A program made the translations under genes and the position numbers. From positions 14,868,983 through 14,932,982 of the forward strand of contig NC_058337.1 in assembly GCF_905475395.1 (NCBI RefSeq): a stretch of 64,000 nt of DNA, read 5' to 3'. Position 1 is the stretch's first letter. The number at the start of each line of letters is the position of its first letter. This document shows positions 1-11,381 of this stretch, piece after piece. The stretch comes from Chrysoperla carnea. Taxonomy: Eukaryota > Arthropoda > Insecta > Neuroptera > Chrysopidae. The notes below the pieces were generated by a model that was not told where the DNA came from, made no database searches, and saw only the letters and a list, made by a program, of their open reading frames with translations.

Positions 1-894
1 GAGGTATTTTCTTACGTATTTACTGTACTATAGTTCCATATAATATCAAACTATTGAAAAATTAATGAATCTGAAAATACCTTTTGAAGCTAATAATAAA
101 TTCAATGTAGCATAATTATCTAATAAAAGTTAACTTAAATTTTAAATTAAAGCTTTAGCAATAAATTTTATTGTTTGATTATGAATTTTAATTATATTAT
201 AAAGTTTTCTTTTTAATTTTTAGATTTTAATACAATATTTTTATTTTTTGTTTGTCAATGTAGTTATTTTATCTACAGAATGATCCAGATAACAACTATT
301 TATAATTAACAAATGGTTATAAATAGGTTATTTTGATGTATAATCTCTAGATGTATTTATGGTCAAATCTGAGAACCTTAGAGCCCCGCTTGGTTCGAAG
401 GTTGGAAAGTGACTCTAATCAAAGCGCCATTCTATTAATTAAATAACTACGATGCTTGCTTATTAAAGTGAAGAATATTCTTTATGTTTATCGGAAAATG
501 CTGTCTAACAAAGGTATTTATATTTGATACTTTTTTACTTGAGCAATTTTCTGGCATTTTTTCGGAAACAAAAATGAAATTTTTAAAATAACAAAGGTAA
601 TTTTGTGACATGCCCTTTATGGAAATAAATTTCTTCTACAACTCAAGAATACTTCAGAAAAAGAATATGTGAATTAAAACTATATCTCTGAAAAATTCTG
701 AAAACATTAAATAAATTATTAATCAATCATTTAACGACAGATAATGGTAATAGATTGAGACTCATTCAGAGTTACTAAAGAATTTTTCAGAAAACTTTTT
801 CAGAAGAAGATAAAATTTTGCGCTTACGTAGTGAACTCAAAAATGCTAGTTTCACTATTTAATGATATTTACTTTTGGTGCGTCGAAGCCCTAC
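1..894. other. AT-rich stretch, no gene seen
   Basis: I find no open frame with coding character, no RNA gene and no copy of the repeat families recognised elsewhere in the window. It may belong to an intergenic region or intron that continues off the left edge. Confidence 0.5.
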
Positions 895-1250
895 TTTTTA
901 TACCATGTATATATGAAATATACATAGTATATTAAGTTTAGTCCCAAGTTTGTAACGCTTAAAAATAATGATGCTAGGAAAAAATTTTGTCATAGGTGTT
1001 CATAAAATCACCTAATTAGTCCATTTCCGGTTGTCCGTCCGTCTGTGGACACGATAACTCAAAAACGAAAAAAGATATCAAGCCGAAATTTTTACAGCGT
1101 ACTCAGGACGTAAAAAGTGATGTCAAGTTCGTAAATGAGCATCATAGGTCAATTGGGTCTTGGGTCCGTAGGACCCATCTTGTAAACCGATAGAGATAGA
1201 ACAAAAGTTTAAATGTAAAAAATGTTCCTTATCAAAAATTAACTTTGCGT
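895..1250 (+). repeat. Dispersed repeat family A, 5' part
   Basis: This is the left part of a dispersed repeat I call family A. It starts with TATACCATGTATATATG, then carries the conserved block CACCTAATTAGTCCATTTCC, a short GTCC-type microsatellite, and a block reading GGTCAATTGGGTCTTGGGTC. Full copies elsewhere (55.35-55.91 kb) are about 560 bp and end CAATTGTTTGTTTTCACTTG. Here the copy breaks off into a tandem array. The family's class is unknown: I see no coding capacity and no clear terminal inverted repeats. Confidence 0.8.
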
Positions 1251-2215
1251 ATTCCATTCAAAATTATTAATTATTCCAAAATTACAAGTATTGGTTTTTT
1301 CGATTTTTTGGAATTACAAAAATCGAAAAAATCGAAAAAAAAAATGTTGGCTCCGATTTCGATAAAACTCTGTTTATAAGGTAATTTTGACCTATAATTT
1401 ACAAAAATCGTATTTATATAACGATTAGGAAACTAGTTTCGGAGATATCGAGCCAAAATATGGGATAATGGGTGATATTTCAAAAACTATGCTTCCAATC
1501 ATCAAATGAATACGATTTTTGAATTTTTTGGGTCAAAATTACCTTATATACTAAGTTTTATCCAAATCAGAAACCATAAATTTTTTTCGATTTTTTGGAA
1601 TTTTTTTAAGGGGTACCCCTTTACAAAAATTGAAAAAATCGAAAAAAAAATGTTGGCTCCGATTTCGATAAAACTCTGTTTATAAGGTAATTTTGACCCA
1701 TAATTTACAAAAATCGTATTTATATAACGATTAGGAAACTAGTTTCGGAGATATCGAGCCAAAATATGGGATAATGGGTGATATTTCAAAAACTATGCTT
1801 CCAATCATCAAATGAATACGATTTTTGAATTTTTTGGGTCAAAATTACCTTATATACTACGTTTCATTCAAATCAGAACCAATAAATTTTTTTCGATTTT
1901 TGGGAATTTTTTTAAGGGGTACCCCTTTACAAAAATCGAAAAAATCGAGGAAATTTTTTTCTCTCCAATTTCGGTAAAAGTCAGTTTATAAGGTTATTAT
2001 GACCCATAAATTACAAAAATGGTATTCATATAACGGTTAGGCAACTAGTTTCGGAGATATCGAGCCAAAATATGAGAAAATGGGTGATATTTCTAAAACT
2101 ATGCTTTCAATCAACAAATGAATACGATTTTTGAATTTTTTGGGTCAAAATTACCTTATATACTAAGTTTCATTCAAATCAGAAACCATAAATTTTTTTC
2201 GATTTTTTGTTTATG
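1251..2215 (+). repeat. Tandem array, three 306-bp units
   Basis: Three head-to-tail copies of one unit are visible. The landmark TCGATAAAA or TCGGTAAAA recurs at about 1359, 1665 and 1971, which gives a 306-bp period. Each unit has a run of TCGAAAAAATCGAAAAAA type, then TTTCGGAGATATCGAGCCAA and GGGTCAAAATTACCTTATA. The first two units are nearly identical and the third is more diverged. The array sits exactly between two family A copies, so it may be an expansion inside or next to that element. Confidence 0.85.
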
Positions 2216-2752
2216 TACTTTAGTTTATGTATATGAAATATACCAAGGTATACTAAGTTTTGTCCCAAGTTTGTAACGCTTAAAAATATTGATGCTATGA
2301 ACAAAATTTAGGTATAGGTGTTCATAAAATCATTAAATTAGTCCATTTTCGGTCTGTCTGTCTGTCGTCTGTCCATCTGTCATCACGATAACTAAAAAAC
2401 GAAAAAACATATCAAGCTGAAATTTTTATATAATGCATCTAAGTGAGCAGTATTATATACATGTGTTCTCTCCCACTCTATGTAGGCACACAACAGAAGA
2501 ACTGTTGTATAGCTGAAAAGACATCGAAGCCACGATACAAGTCTTTTTTGCAATTTCATATAACATCTATAATATCTCTTACTTAGATGCATTTCTTAAC
2601 GCATGTACTTTGTCATACTCGCGATATTTATATGCCTAGATGTAAATCGAACTAGTGATATATGTGTGACATGTATGTATGTGTAATCAACACTGCCTAT
2701 ACATGGTATTTCAACAATTAACTCAGTCAATTGTTTGTTTTCACTTGTTTTG
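2216..2752 (+). repeat. Dispersed repeat family A, copy with replaced centre
   Basis: Both ends match family A (AAATATACC...TTTGTAACGCTTAAAAATAT at the left, GGTATTTCAACAATTAACTC and CAATTGTTTGTTTTCACTTG at the right). The centre, about 2433-2640, is different. It holds an imperfect inverted repeat around GCATCTAAGT (2434-2455 against 2566-2591) and resembles a segment at 44.05-44.17 kb. Short ORFs on the minus strand here are repeat-derived and are not genes. Confidence 0.75.
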
Positions 2753-3388
2753 AAAGTGAATACAACCCATGTTACTTGCTGATAATGTAGCATTCTATAG
2801 GTGAAAGAATTTTTAGTTTTTAATTTAAGCAGTGAACTCAATTGTTTGTATATATTTTCATACAAACTTTCATCTCCTATTTCACCCCTTTAGGGGATGA
2901 ATTTGGAAAATCCTTTCTTAAAATTGAAAAACTTATTTAATTACTTACTATTTAGCTTTCGATATTTCGAAAACCAAGGCAAATATCGAAAAATTTTATT
3001 CTTATTTTTTTTCCACATTCATGAAGTTATAACAAAATTTATCATCAAAGTTGAAATAAGGTACAAATAATTTCAACCCTAAGTCTAAAATTCCCTTGGC
3101 GCTCGTAAGAGAAAAAGTTAAAGATATAAATAAAGTTAATTATGTATATTATTTATATGTAATGTTTGCGTTCGTATTATCAATGCCTTTTTCTAATGAT
3201 GTTTTTAATGATTTTTTTAAGTCGAAAATATATTAATTTATTTACTTCGAACATTCTGTAGAACGTACTTTGCAACATAAAAATAGATTACACAATTTAA
3301 AACATTGTAATCATAGTTAAAGTAATTTTTTTTCAATAAAAAAATATTATTGGACGCATTCCTAAATTCAATCATAATCAGAAAAAAA
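2753..3388 (+). other. 5' flank of the ionotropic receptor gene
   Basis: This is AT-rich sequence between repeat family A and the receptor start codon. It probably holds the promoter and 5' leader, but I cannot point to a convincing TATA box or initiator. Confidence 0.4.
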
Positions 3389-6300
3389 ATGTCTATTTTA
3401 AAATATATTCCGTTCGTGTTTCAATTTTGCGTTGAAATTTACTCAATAAATTACTCAGAATCTTCGCAAACTCGTAATGAACTGCTAATGTACCAGTGTG
3501 TTTCAAACATTTTAGAAATGTATTCAACAACATTTGATACAATTGTACTCGAAAACTGTGCATACGAAAATGACTATGCAAAAATATTATTAAGTAAAAA
3601 TTCTTTAGGGTTGTTGTATAATACATGTAAAAGAAATAATAACTTATATGTAATTAAACCTACAATTTATGTAATTCAGTTAAATGATAATTTTGTAAAA
3701 CGTCTACTCACATTAAAACGTTACTCATATTGGAATCCACGTGCAAAATTTATTTTTATTTCCAACGACAGTAAAACTAATATTGATTTTGAATTGTTTT
3801 TAAAAGAGTATTTTATTAATAATTTTATAATTATTAATGAACAGTTACAAATATTAACTTGGAATTGTACGGATTTATCAATAATTTATCAATCAAATCG
3901 AAGTTTTATTGAAGAAATTGGAACGTGTACGAATATTGAGCAGATCAGTTTATTTACAAAGCGACAATTTACAGATTATGGATTTTTAATGTTACGAGTG
4001 CTAACACTTACATATGTACCATACGTAATTAATTTTCACTCTGAATACAATGCTGGGATTGATGTCGATTTAATTCGAATATTAACAAAACAATTAAATG
4101 TTAAAATGGAATTACATAATAATCACTTTATAAGTTGGGGTGTTAAAATCAATGGAGAATATACTCAATCATTATCATATTTACAAAATAATGAAGCTGA
4201 TATTTTTATTGGTATGTATATTATGTAAATTAATCTAGCCAGTTTATACGATAGCGTGATGGGACGAATATTCAAGCGCGGATTCAGCCCTCAAAACGGA
4301 AAAGCCGCCTGAAAATCGGCCAAATGCGAGTCGAAGTATGAACTGACTCATGATCGATATGGTGTATTCCTACAAAGGAGATGTTTACTAAATATATGAC
4401 ATCCTGACCAAGCTTTTGTATAGTGTATTTGTCCTCGTGGGCAAAGCCGTGGGGCGGGCACTAGTAAATTAATTTACCTGCAAGATGTTAGTTTTTTCGT
4501 CCACAAAATTACGAAAGTAAATGTTTGCACATTACTATGTTGTCACATTTAGACTCTAAACTACTGAACAAATTTTGATGTAATTTCTCCAAATTAAATT
4601 AAACGCTATTATACATTTAACATTAAATTTATTTAGCGGTGCTTACTTAAATAACAAATTCAAGCTTTCGTTTTTTTTTTTCGCGAAAGCGTTGATAATG
4701 TTATCGATATCCAGATGTTTAGTAGAGCTAAACTTTCGAAACGAATAAACTTTCCTGTCCCTTTGAGGCACACAACCAAGATTTTACCCCGCGAAGAGTT
4801 GTCAGTATTCGTAAGAACATTTTTATATTGGGGTTCAAATCTTGGTCGCATGCTTTGATGAGATGAGTTACCGACTCTGGTATGGCGGAATTGTTTTCAC
4901 AGTCTGTTTTCCATATTTCCATCCAGGGTAGGTATTCATTTATAACAGTTGATTCACTATCATTAATGAATCGTCGGTACATCTGAACCACTTTTTTCAC
5001 TGCCCGGATATCGATATTCTAGTCCTTGACACCAAAATTTGATTCAAGTTGTAAAACTCTCAACTGAAATTGGTCGAGTAGGTACCTCCGGAGACAATCT
5101 TTGCCTCAAATCATTGATAACGGAATCTAATAGAGGAATGTAAGTTGATTTTCGAAAGTACTCCTCTACCGATTTCGCTATGTTTTTTATCGATTTTTGA
5201 TATCAACATGCTTTGAAACGAATATTTAAACAAAATAAATGTTACCCTAAAAAAATAAGGAACAATTATCTATCTATTTGCAGCGATTCATTGTTTTTTT
5301 TTCAGTTCAGTGTTTTTAGCGTTAGTTTCACGATAATTTGTAGTACATAATTTTCGTGAACAGAAAAAAATCTCACTTATTTGAAGAACAATTAGTAGTT
5401 TTTCCCTTGTGTTTGCATTCATTCACAGATCCACGAGTTGACTATGATTTTAATGGAATCTAGTTAGCACGGGTCTGTGGATTTTTGGTTAAACCTGTGA
5501 TTACGTCAACTTTTACTGAAAATATCAGTAACAGTTGACTTTACCTAGGAAGATTTAACGCTTAATGGATCAACTTTTCCTGTAACATACGATTTTGCCA
5601 GATTTTTTGTATCTTCTCGTTACCTCTGACCTCTCACAACTCTCCCCCCCTCTAAGTGAAATGAACCTCCTTGCACTTAGGAGGAGGGGTAAAACTCAAT
5701 ATTATTTTTAGGAATGTGGCATGGAAATGTGACTCCCAATAAGGATTTTGATGAAACAGTTACATATCTTTGGGACTATGTCGAATGGTTCGCTCCTGTG
5801 GCTCAACCAATTGCGCAATGGAAAAATATGGCTTACATATTTTCATTCGGTTTATGGATAGCTATATTCCTTACAGTAATTATTTATTCATGTATTTGGA
5901 TTATTTTGGAATATAATTTACATCAATCAAGCCCATTCCAAATGATATTTTTAATAGTTGGTATCTCATTAAATAATTCACAATCCACCCATACAGTGCT
6001 TCGTCCAATGTTAGCTTTATTTTTACTATATGCGTTCATTATTACAAGTAGTTTTCAATCGAATTTAATCAGTATTTTAACATCACCATTGTATAATGAA
6101 CAAATTAGTAATATTATTGACGCAACAAATAAAACTAATTATAAATATGGCTATCATTTAGCATTGCAAGCAATGATTTTATCTGATCGTAATACAATTA
6201 CAGAAAAAATTAAAGAAAATGAAGTAATATGCGAATTAAATTCGCTGGCATGTGTAAATCGCACAGCATATAAACGAGAAATGGTAGTGGCGAAAGGTAG

Positions 6301-6706
6301 ACGTTTTATGACATATATCATGTCGAAGTCATACCGAAATCGGGAGGGTAAAAGCTTGTTCTACATTTTTAAAGATTCATTTCTTTCATACCCAATTTCA
6401 ATGATCATGTTAAAAGGACATCCATTGTACGATGAATTTAATCGTTTAATATCGTTGCTACAAAATGGTGGCCTTATACAGAAATTGTCAGACGAATATG
6501 AACGTTTAATTATGAAAAGATCGGATGATAATGATTCGATAAACGATAAAGATCATTTGTCGCTGACATTAAATCATGTTTTAATTCCATTCATAATTTT
6601 ATTTATTGGTTTAAGTTTTGCTATGGTTGCATTTATCTTTGAAATATTAAGTAAGTATATATTGTTAAATATGGGAAACAGGAATCGGAATGTAAAATTT
6701 CTATAA
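3389..6706 (+). CDS. Divergent insect ionotropic receptor (IR), two exons
   Basis: The product is a chemosensory ligand-gated cation channel of the variant ionotropic glutamate receptor family, expected in sensory neuron membranes. Exon 1 is 3389-4211 and exon 2 is 5712-6706. The donor G|GTATGT and acceptor TTTTTAG|GA join in phase 1 through a Gly codon, giving 605 aa. The start is the ATG at 3389 (AAAAAAATG context), followed by a hydrophobic signal-peptide-like N-terminus; the frame is open a little further upstream but without an ATG. The S1 ligand-binding lobe (near AGIDVDLIRIL) is split by the intron. TM1 is about 316-341, the pore loop 345-365, TM2 372-397 with SFQSNLISILTSPLY in place of the glutamate-receptor SYTANLAAF motif, the S2 lobe 398-563, and TM3 564-587. 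The length is normal for insect IRs. A strong-looking donor AA|GTAAGTAT at 6651 leaves an alternative C-terminus possible. The family call is firm; the subfamily is not resolved. Confidence 0.92.
4230..4464 (+). mobile_element. Possible Helitron 3' end inside the IR intron
   Basis: A GC-richer block in the receptor intron ends GTGGGGCGGGCACTAG followed by T. That matches the CTAG|T terminus of non-autonomous Helitrons, and the words GGGCAAAGCCGTGG are shared with the better preserved element at 10.5-11.4 kb. No matching 5' TC end was identified, so this is at most a 3' fragment. Confidence 0.35.
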
Positions 6707-6868
6707 TTCCGACAACGCCATAAGATTATAATGTTTTAACCGTTAATTTTCCTGTTTACTGATTATTATATTAATTATAGAAAGTAGATTTTTAAGTTAT
6801 AACACTATAAGTTTAGATATCGTATTATGCAGAACAAAGGCCAATTATTGGTCTAAAAGTCTAATTAG

Positions 6869-6898
6869 AATAAAATATTCGTTCTATAGTACAATAAA
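6869..6898 (+). terminator. Candidate poly(A) signals of the IR gene
   Basis: Two AATAAA hexamers, at 6869-6874 and 6893-6898, lie 160-190 bp after the receptor stop codon. That is a plausible 3' end for the transcript. AATAAA is common in AT-rich DNA, so this is position-based inference. Confidence 0.4.
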
Positions 6899-7296
6899 TG
6901 AACCGAGAATTTTTTTATTCTTACGAAAAATTGTTTGCTGGGTGTATGGACTTGCGGTTTGTTTTTTTTTTGCTCCAGAAAATTATCCTAAAAAAAGTTG
7001 ACAAAAAAGTCAAAATGCTAAAGTAACCCGAAATTTAAGATATTTTTATTAATAAAATCCTTTATGTACCTCCCCCTCTTTTTCGGGGGTTTGAAAGGCT
7101 CTCAAAATGAAAAAGATAATTTTTTATTTTTTGCAAATTAAGACTTTTAATGACGTAAAAGGGGCTTTTTGGGGTCGCTGACCTCGAATTTTGAGTCATA
7201 ATATTTAATTTATACTCCCTCCCCCTCTTGTAGCCCATATAATTAATCCCCGAAATTAATTATACCCTTTTTTGAAAATTTAAATCTTTTGAGACA
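6899..7296. other. Intergenic, C/T-rich patches, no gene
   Basis: Contains several CCCCCTC and poly-T patches and no credible reading frame. No repeat family seen elsewhere in the window is recognised. Confidence 0.4.
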
Positions 7297-7750
7297 TGTT
7301 GTTTATTATACTACTACAGAAAAGGGTAAACTAAGTGCACAGCCGTCATCATCGTCTCTCACTGGTAGGACTATTATTTTTCGGTTTGCTCCTGATAAGT
7401 TCCCGCTGCGCTCCTAGTGCTCGATTCCAACACATACCTACATGCCAGTATCATCAAAAACGTCTATTAAATTAGAAAAAACATCGTGCTCATTTTTTTT
7501 GGCTGCGCACGATTTTCTATCGCGCTGCTGCGTATTTGTGTTTAGTGTTTAGCGTCTCGCAACGTATTCATTGTTTTATCGTTGTTGACGGATTCGTTTG
7601 GGTAAATTGGTTTGTATCTGAACTCATTCATTTGTGGTCTCATTCATTTATGTATTGTGTAGTTGTGAATAATCTTGAAAATATTTTCTAATAAACATTT
7701 TTCACCAATTCATACTTAAACGCAATTTATATTCTTCCTTCCTTATTCAA
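7297..7750 (+). mobile_element. Possible solo LTR
   Basis: This block is distinctly GC-richer than its surroundings. It begins TGTTGTTTATTATAC and contains a possible polyadenylation site (CTAATAAACATTTTTC near 7690), as an LTR would. I could not confirm a terminal CA or a target-site duplication, and no coding domains adjoin it. It could instead be another type of repeat. Confidence 0.25.
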
Positions 7751-8199
7751 AACCCTACCATACCAAGTATTTAAAATTAAATTAATTTACAGTTTACTAA
7801 AACTTTGCAGGGTGTTATTTTATTATAGAAGTATAAAGACCATAGTGAACCTACGTTTGAGTTTAAGTGAACACAGTGGGTGGTATAATAGGTGAAAGGT
7901 ACAATTAACATCAGGTGGCTCGTCTACTTGTTTGCCCTCATCAGTTCTTAAAAAAATAGACTTTTCTTCCAAAATATTAGATAATTGGTCCACCAATTAT
8001 TGAAATAAAGTAGGCCTATACATAGCATAGTATTGGTATAATATACCTATACATAGTATTGCTATTGCTATTCTAAGATTGCTATTCGCGATCGCAAGAT
8101 ACGGTGGCGCCGCGCAGCGAGGATTAGTGAAACTATTATAGAGGATTTTGAGTTTTGACAGCTACACAAGTGCTGAATGTTTTTGTTGTTGAGATGGAA

Positions 8200-8653
8200 A
8201 TTATCAAAAATGAAAAACGTTGTGGTGTTCCCCAGTGTGGGAAAACAAGATCTACAGGCGTCAGTTGTCGCACAATGTCGCAAAAACATGCTTGCACTTG
8301 CTTCCCGCGCCCGCTTTGCAAGAACAATAGCATTCGATTTTTTTGTTGTCATTGGCTACAAACACTTTGATTTAGATCTCATGAGGTTTCTCGGTGATGT
8401 TCGACGTTTGCAAACATGAAGATTTGATTAATAAACAATTATTTTGCTTCGATTGGATACTACAGAAAAACAAGTTTTTGGAACGAGAAAGCGCCTCTCC
8501 TTCCATCAACGGCCTTACTGATCCACCAAGTAGATAAAATATATCACCAATATTAATATCCAGGGCTTTCTCCATGTTAAAAAAACAAATAAACAAAAAA
8601 AAATGCAAAAATTTATTTTGACAACTTGAACGAAAATCCTCTATATCGGCCAT
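8200..8653 (-). pseudogene. Broken SWIM-zinc-finger gene, transposon type
   Basis: Read on the minus strand from the ATG at 8653, one frame encodes a protein segment containing LLGGSVRPLMEGEALSRSKN and CLQTSNITEKPHEI, then a TAA at 8372-8374. The same frame continues past the stop into ECYCSCKAGAGSKCKHVFA, a SWIM zinc finger (CxC...CxH). A second stop and a frameshift follow. From recalled families, this arrangement is that of the SWIM/YqaJ-nuclease proteins carried by eukaryotic DNA transposons. Similar AGAGGATTTT words occur in inverted orientation at 8141 and 8628. Most of the expected protein is missing, so this is a truncated, inactive relic. Confidence 0.65.
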
Positions 8654-9799
8654 ATTGCATTCACACCAGAGCCATCTCTAGGTAATTTCGTTCGCCAATA
8701 GTACCTATGACATCTAAAAAAACAAGAACGCTGTTATAGAAACTGCACATTTTCTTAATTATACAACACTCTTTTAGTTATCTTAGTTATTATCCTCGTC
8801 AGTGCAGCTACATGAGCCTCATGCCTAGGGCAGCACAAGTTTAGGGGCGGCAAAATTTTCGGAAAATCAAAATCTTATAATCAAAATAATTCAAGGGCCT
8901 TTCGAATTTTTTCAATAAAATATATTGAATAATATATTGATTGAATTTTTTTTTTTTATTTGCCGCAATGCTAAGTTTTTAATAGATCAATCTTTTATCA
9001 CTATTACCTAAGTCTTGATCGATAAATACTATGGATTATTAAAAAAAATAAAGAATGATAAATTGAAAAATTTTGAGAAAACACATTTATGTTTCTCAAA
9101 TGAACTCATCAGTAAGTATCTTGACGATGATTAGAAGAAACATTGGAGCATGAAAGTATTCATGTATGTATATTCATTATCAACTTAAAGACACCTTAGT
9201 AAATTTTGAAGATGTACGCTCGGCGCAAAACATATGAACATATACAATGTTTTGCATTCACGAAATCTTCAAGATGTTTTTCCTAAAGTAGATATTGCTC
9301 TACGTTTTTTTTTTACCATCTCAGCTACAAATTGTTCAGGAGCACCCTGCATTGGAAAATGAAAGTGATTAAGAAGAAAGTGATTCTATAAGTGATCATT
9401 TAAATAAAATCTTAATTATTTATTTTTGAATAATTATGTTTAAATTTTTAATTTATATTTGAAATTATATTGAATTTAATACAATTTTATCCATAAAAAT
9501 TTAAAAAAAAATTAAAAAATTAGATTTTTAATTTCAATAATCACTCCTTGAGTGAAAATGACAATGAAATTTTGTAATTATTTTGTTAAATAAAGAAAAA
9601 CTGTTAATTGTTCACCATTACCACTAACGGATATGTAATCTTCATAAAAAGTGCTTAAATTAGTTTTTTTCCAGATGTTTTTAGAGTATTTTTAAGAAAA
9701 GTCGCTTAGCTGAACTTTTACCAAAAAAAAGTATAAACAAAATAAAATTTAATATAACTAAAGCGAAATTCCATTAAAATCTGCAGTCATATCTTTACT
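8654..9799. other. Intergenic, no gene seen
   Basis: AT-rich DNA with a long T run near 8947-8957. No coding-like frame, RNA gene or recognised repeat family is present. Confidence 0.4.
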
Positions 9800-10443
9800 T
9801 TAACATCGACTAGGCTCTACACATTTACCTAAAAAAGTAATTTTTAAATATATATATATAGATATTATTTTTAAAAGATAGTCCTTGTAGAATAACTTAC
9901 CATCAGATCGGCGTAAAAATCCTATTTTACAGAAACATCCTGAAACACATTGTATATTGCATGATCTAGGATAATGCTCGTAATTTTCACAAGTATCAGG
10001 ACAGGCTGTCCCACACATAAGATATTCTGCATTAGCTGGACATCCACCTGGAAAATAAAATTTTAAGTAAGTACTTTCTCTTCTCGTTTTTTTCCAAAAA
10101 ATGATTATTTAATGACATATTTGCAGTTTTATTTAATGACATATATGCAGTTTTCGATATAAAATACAATTTTGAATATGTTCAGCAGTTGTTTTGAACT
10201 TGAAGTGCCAGAAAATCTTGTATTTCTTCCCCTGTATTAAACTTTTAAATTATTTCATTGGATTGCTTGCAAAAAATAGTAAATTTTGTTATTAATTAAT
10301 TAAAAATATAATAATCGTTCTTACTTACCGCCCTCTTGAGGAATGGCGAATTTATCATCATTTTGAGGAATGCATAATATTGTTACCAAATTAATATTTA
10401 GCAAAATTAATATTAATATTGATAAATACTGAATATAATTCAT
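9800..10443 (-). CDS. Secreted TIL-domain serine protease inhibitor, three exons
   Basis: Exons on the minus strand are 10443-10329, 10047-9901 and 9828-9800. Donors GTAAGT at 10328 and 9900 and acceptors TTTCCAG and TTTTTTAG join in phase 1 both times, giving 96 aa. Residues 1-24 form a signal peptide (start MNYIQYLSILILILL). The mature part has exactly ten cysteines in trypsin-inhibitor-like spacing, from CPANAEYLMC to CVEPSRC, which is one complete TIL domain with five expected disulfides. Family members are secreted inhibitors of serine proteases. By analogy the reactive loop is the short CNIQC segment between Cys5 and Cys6, which suggests a non-basic P1 residue and so chymotrypsin- or elastase-like targets; this is inference. 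Reading through the 72-bp last intron gives a longer open frame that interrupts the Cys pattern, so the spliced form is preferred. A role in immunity, digestion or secretion cannot be told from sequence. Confidence 0.88.
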
Positions 10444-10533
10444 TGTTTAAAATATGATAAATTTTATTTATTAATATTAGAATTAAATGTGTTTTTACTG
10501 AAAATTGTTATAGTTTATATGAAATAACTATTA

Positions 10534-11381
10534 TCTATACATATAAAATGCTTTGTCCTGAATGACTGACTGACGGATCATCGCACAGCCTAAACTGCTG
10601 ATCTTAAAGACCTGAAACTTGGAGGGTGTGTTCTATGTATGATGTAGGCATCCGATAAGAAAGCGTTTTCCGAAAAGGACTAAAAAGGAGATGATAATTT
10701 TGCATATGGAAAACCCATGTTAATAATTTTAAACACAAATATAGATCAACGTTTGCATGTTTGTCATGTTACTATAGTTTTTTTGAACTTCATGTGGTTA
10801 AATAAATATTATATTTTATACTATTTACAGAGAATTTTAATTATTCTTCTCACAAGCGGTATGTAAGGAATGCTTCTTTATAAATTGAAAGTTTGAAATA
10901 ATATTTTATCGTTGTACGAAATATTTGAAACAACGATTTATACAGCTATATACTAAGTTCTAACCGGCAGAAAAATTCAAGGGCAAAACCATTGAAGATA
11001 GAAATTTGAATTATTTTTAAAGATTTCTAAACATTGGTCCTCTAAATTAATCAATGATTTACTTAATGAATCATATATGAAATCAATTGAAATGAATCAT
11101 TATCACGAGCGATTAAGAGAAAAGTATACTGTATCACTTTTTATTCCACTCTTTAAAAGAACAGAGCGAACTCCATGACTGAATGCCGAGTTATTTTCCA
11201 AGGGGATGTAAGTAAAGTTGATGTTTAGAGAGCGGGCTAAGGGAGGAAAAGTGGGTTGAAGGATAGCATGTGGATGTTCAAAGTTGGTTCACTAAATGAG
11301 TCAATGATTCACTAAATGAATCATGTATGGAATACATTGAAATGAATCATTAACACGAACGAAGCCGTGGGCAAAAGCTAG
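10534..11381 (+). mobile_element. Non-autonomous Helitron
   Basis: The element starts TCTATACATATAAAATGC after an A and ends GGGCAAAAGCTAG before a T, the Helitron A|TC...CTAG|T signature. A small CACG/CGTG hairpin at about 11355-11370 sits just before the CTAG, as expected of a Helitron 3' end. The 848-bp length and lack of coding capacity make it non-autonomous. Inside, a roughly 60-bp unit (AATGAATCATNATCACGA type) occurs twice, near 11050-11110 and 11302-11362. It lies directly upstream of the TIL inhibitor gene. Confidence 0.75.

Noticed and set aside
395..410. GGTTCGAAGG, considered as a tRNA B box
   Set aside because: No A box or cloverleaf can be drawn around it.
3393..3626. Minus-strand ORF over the ionotropic receptor
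   Set aside because: Shadow of receptor exon 1 with no family resemblance.
8155..8419. Overlapping plus-strand ORFs with several Cys
   Set aside because: They are antisense shadows of the SWIM-finger relic, whose minus-strand motifs explain the open frames.
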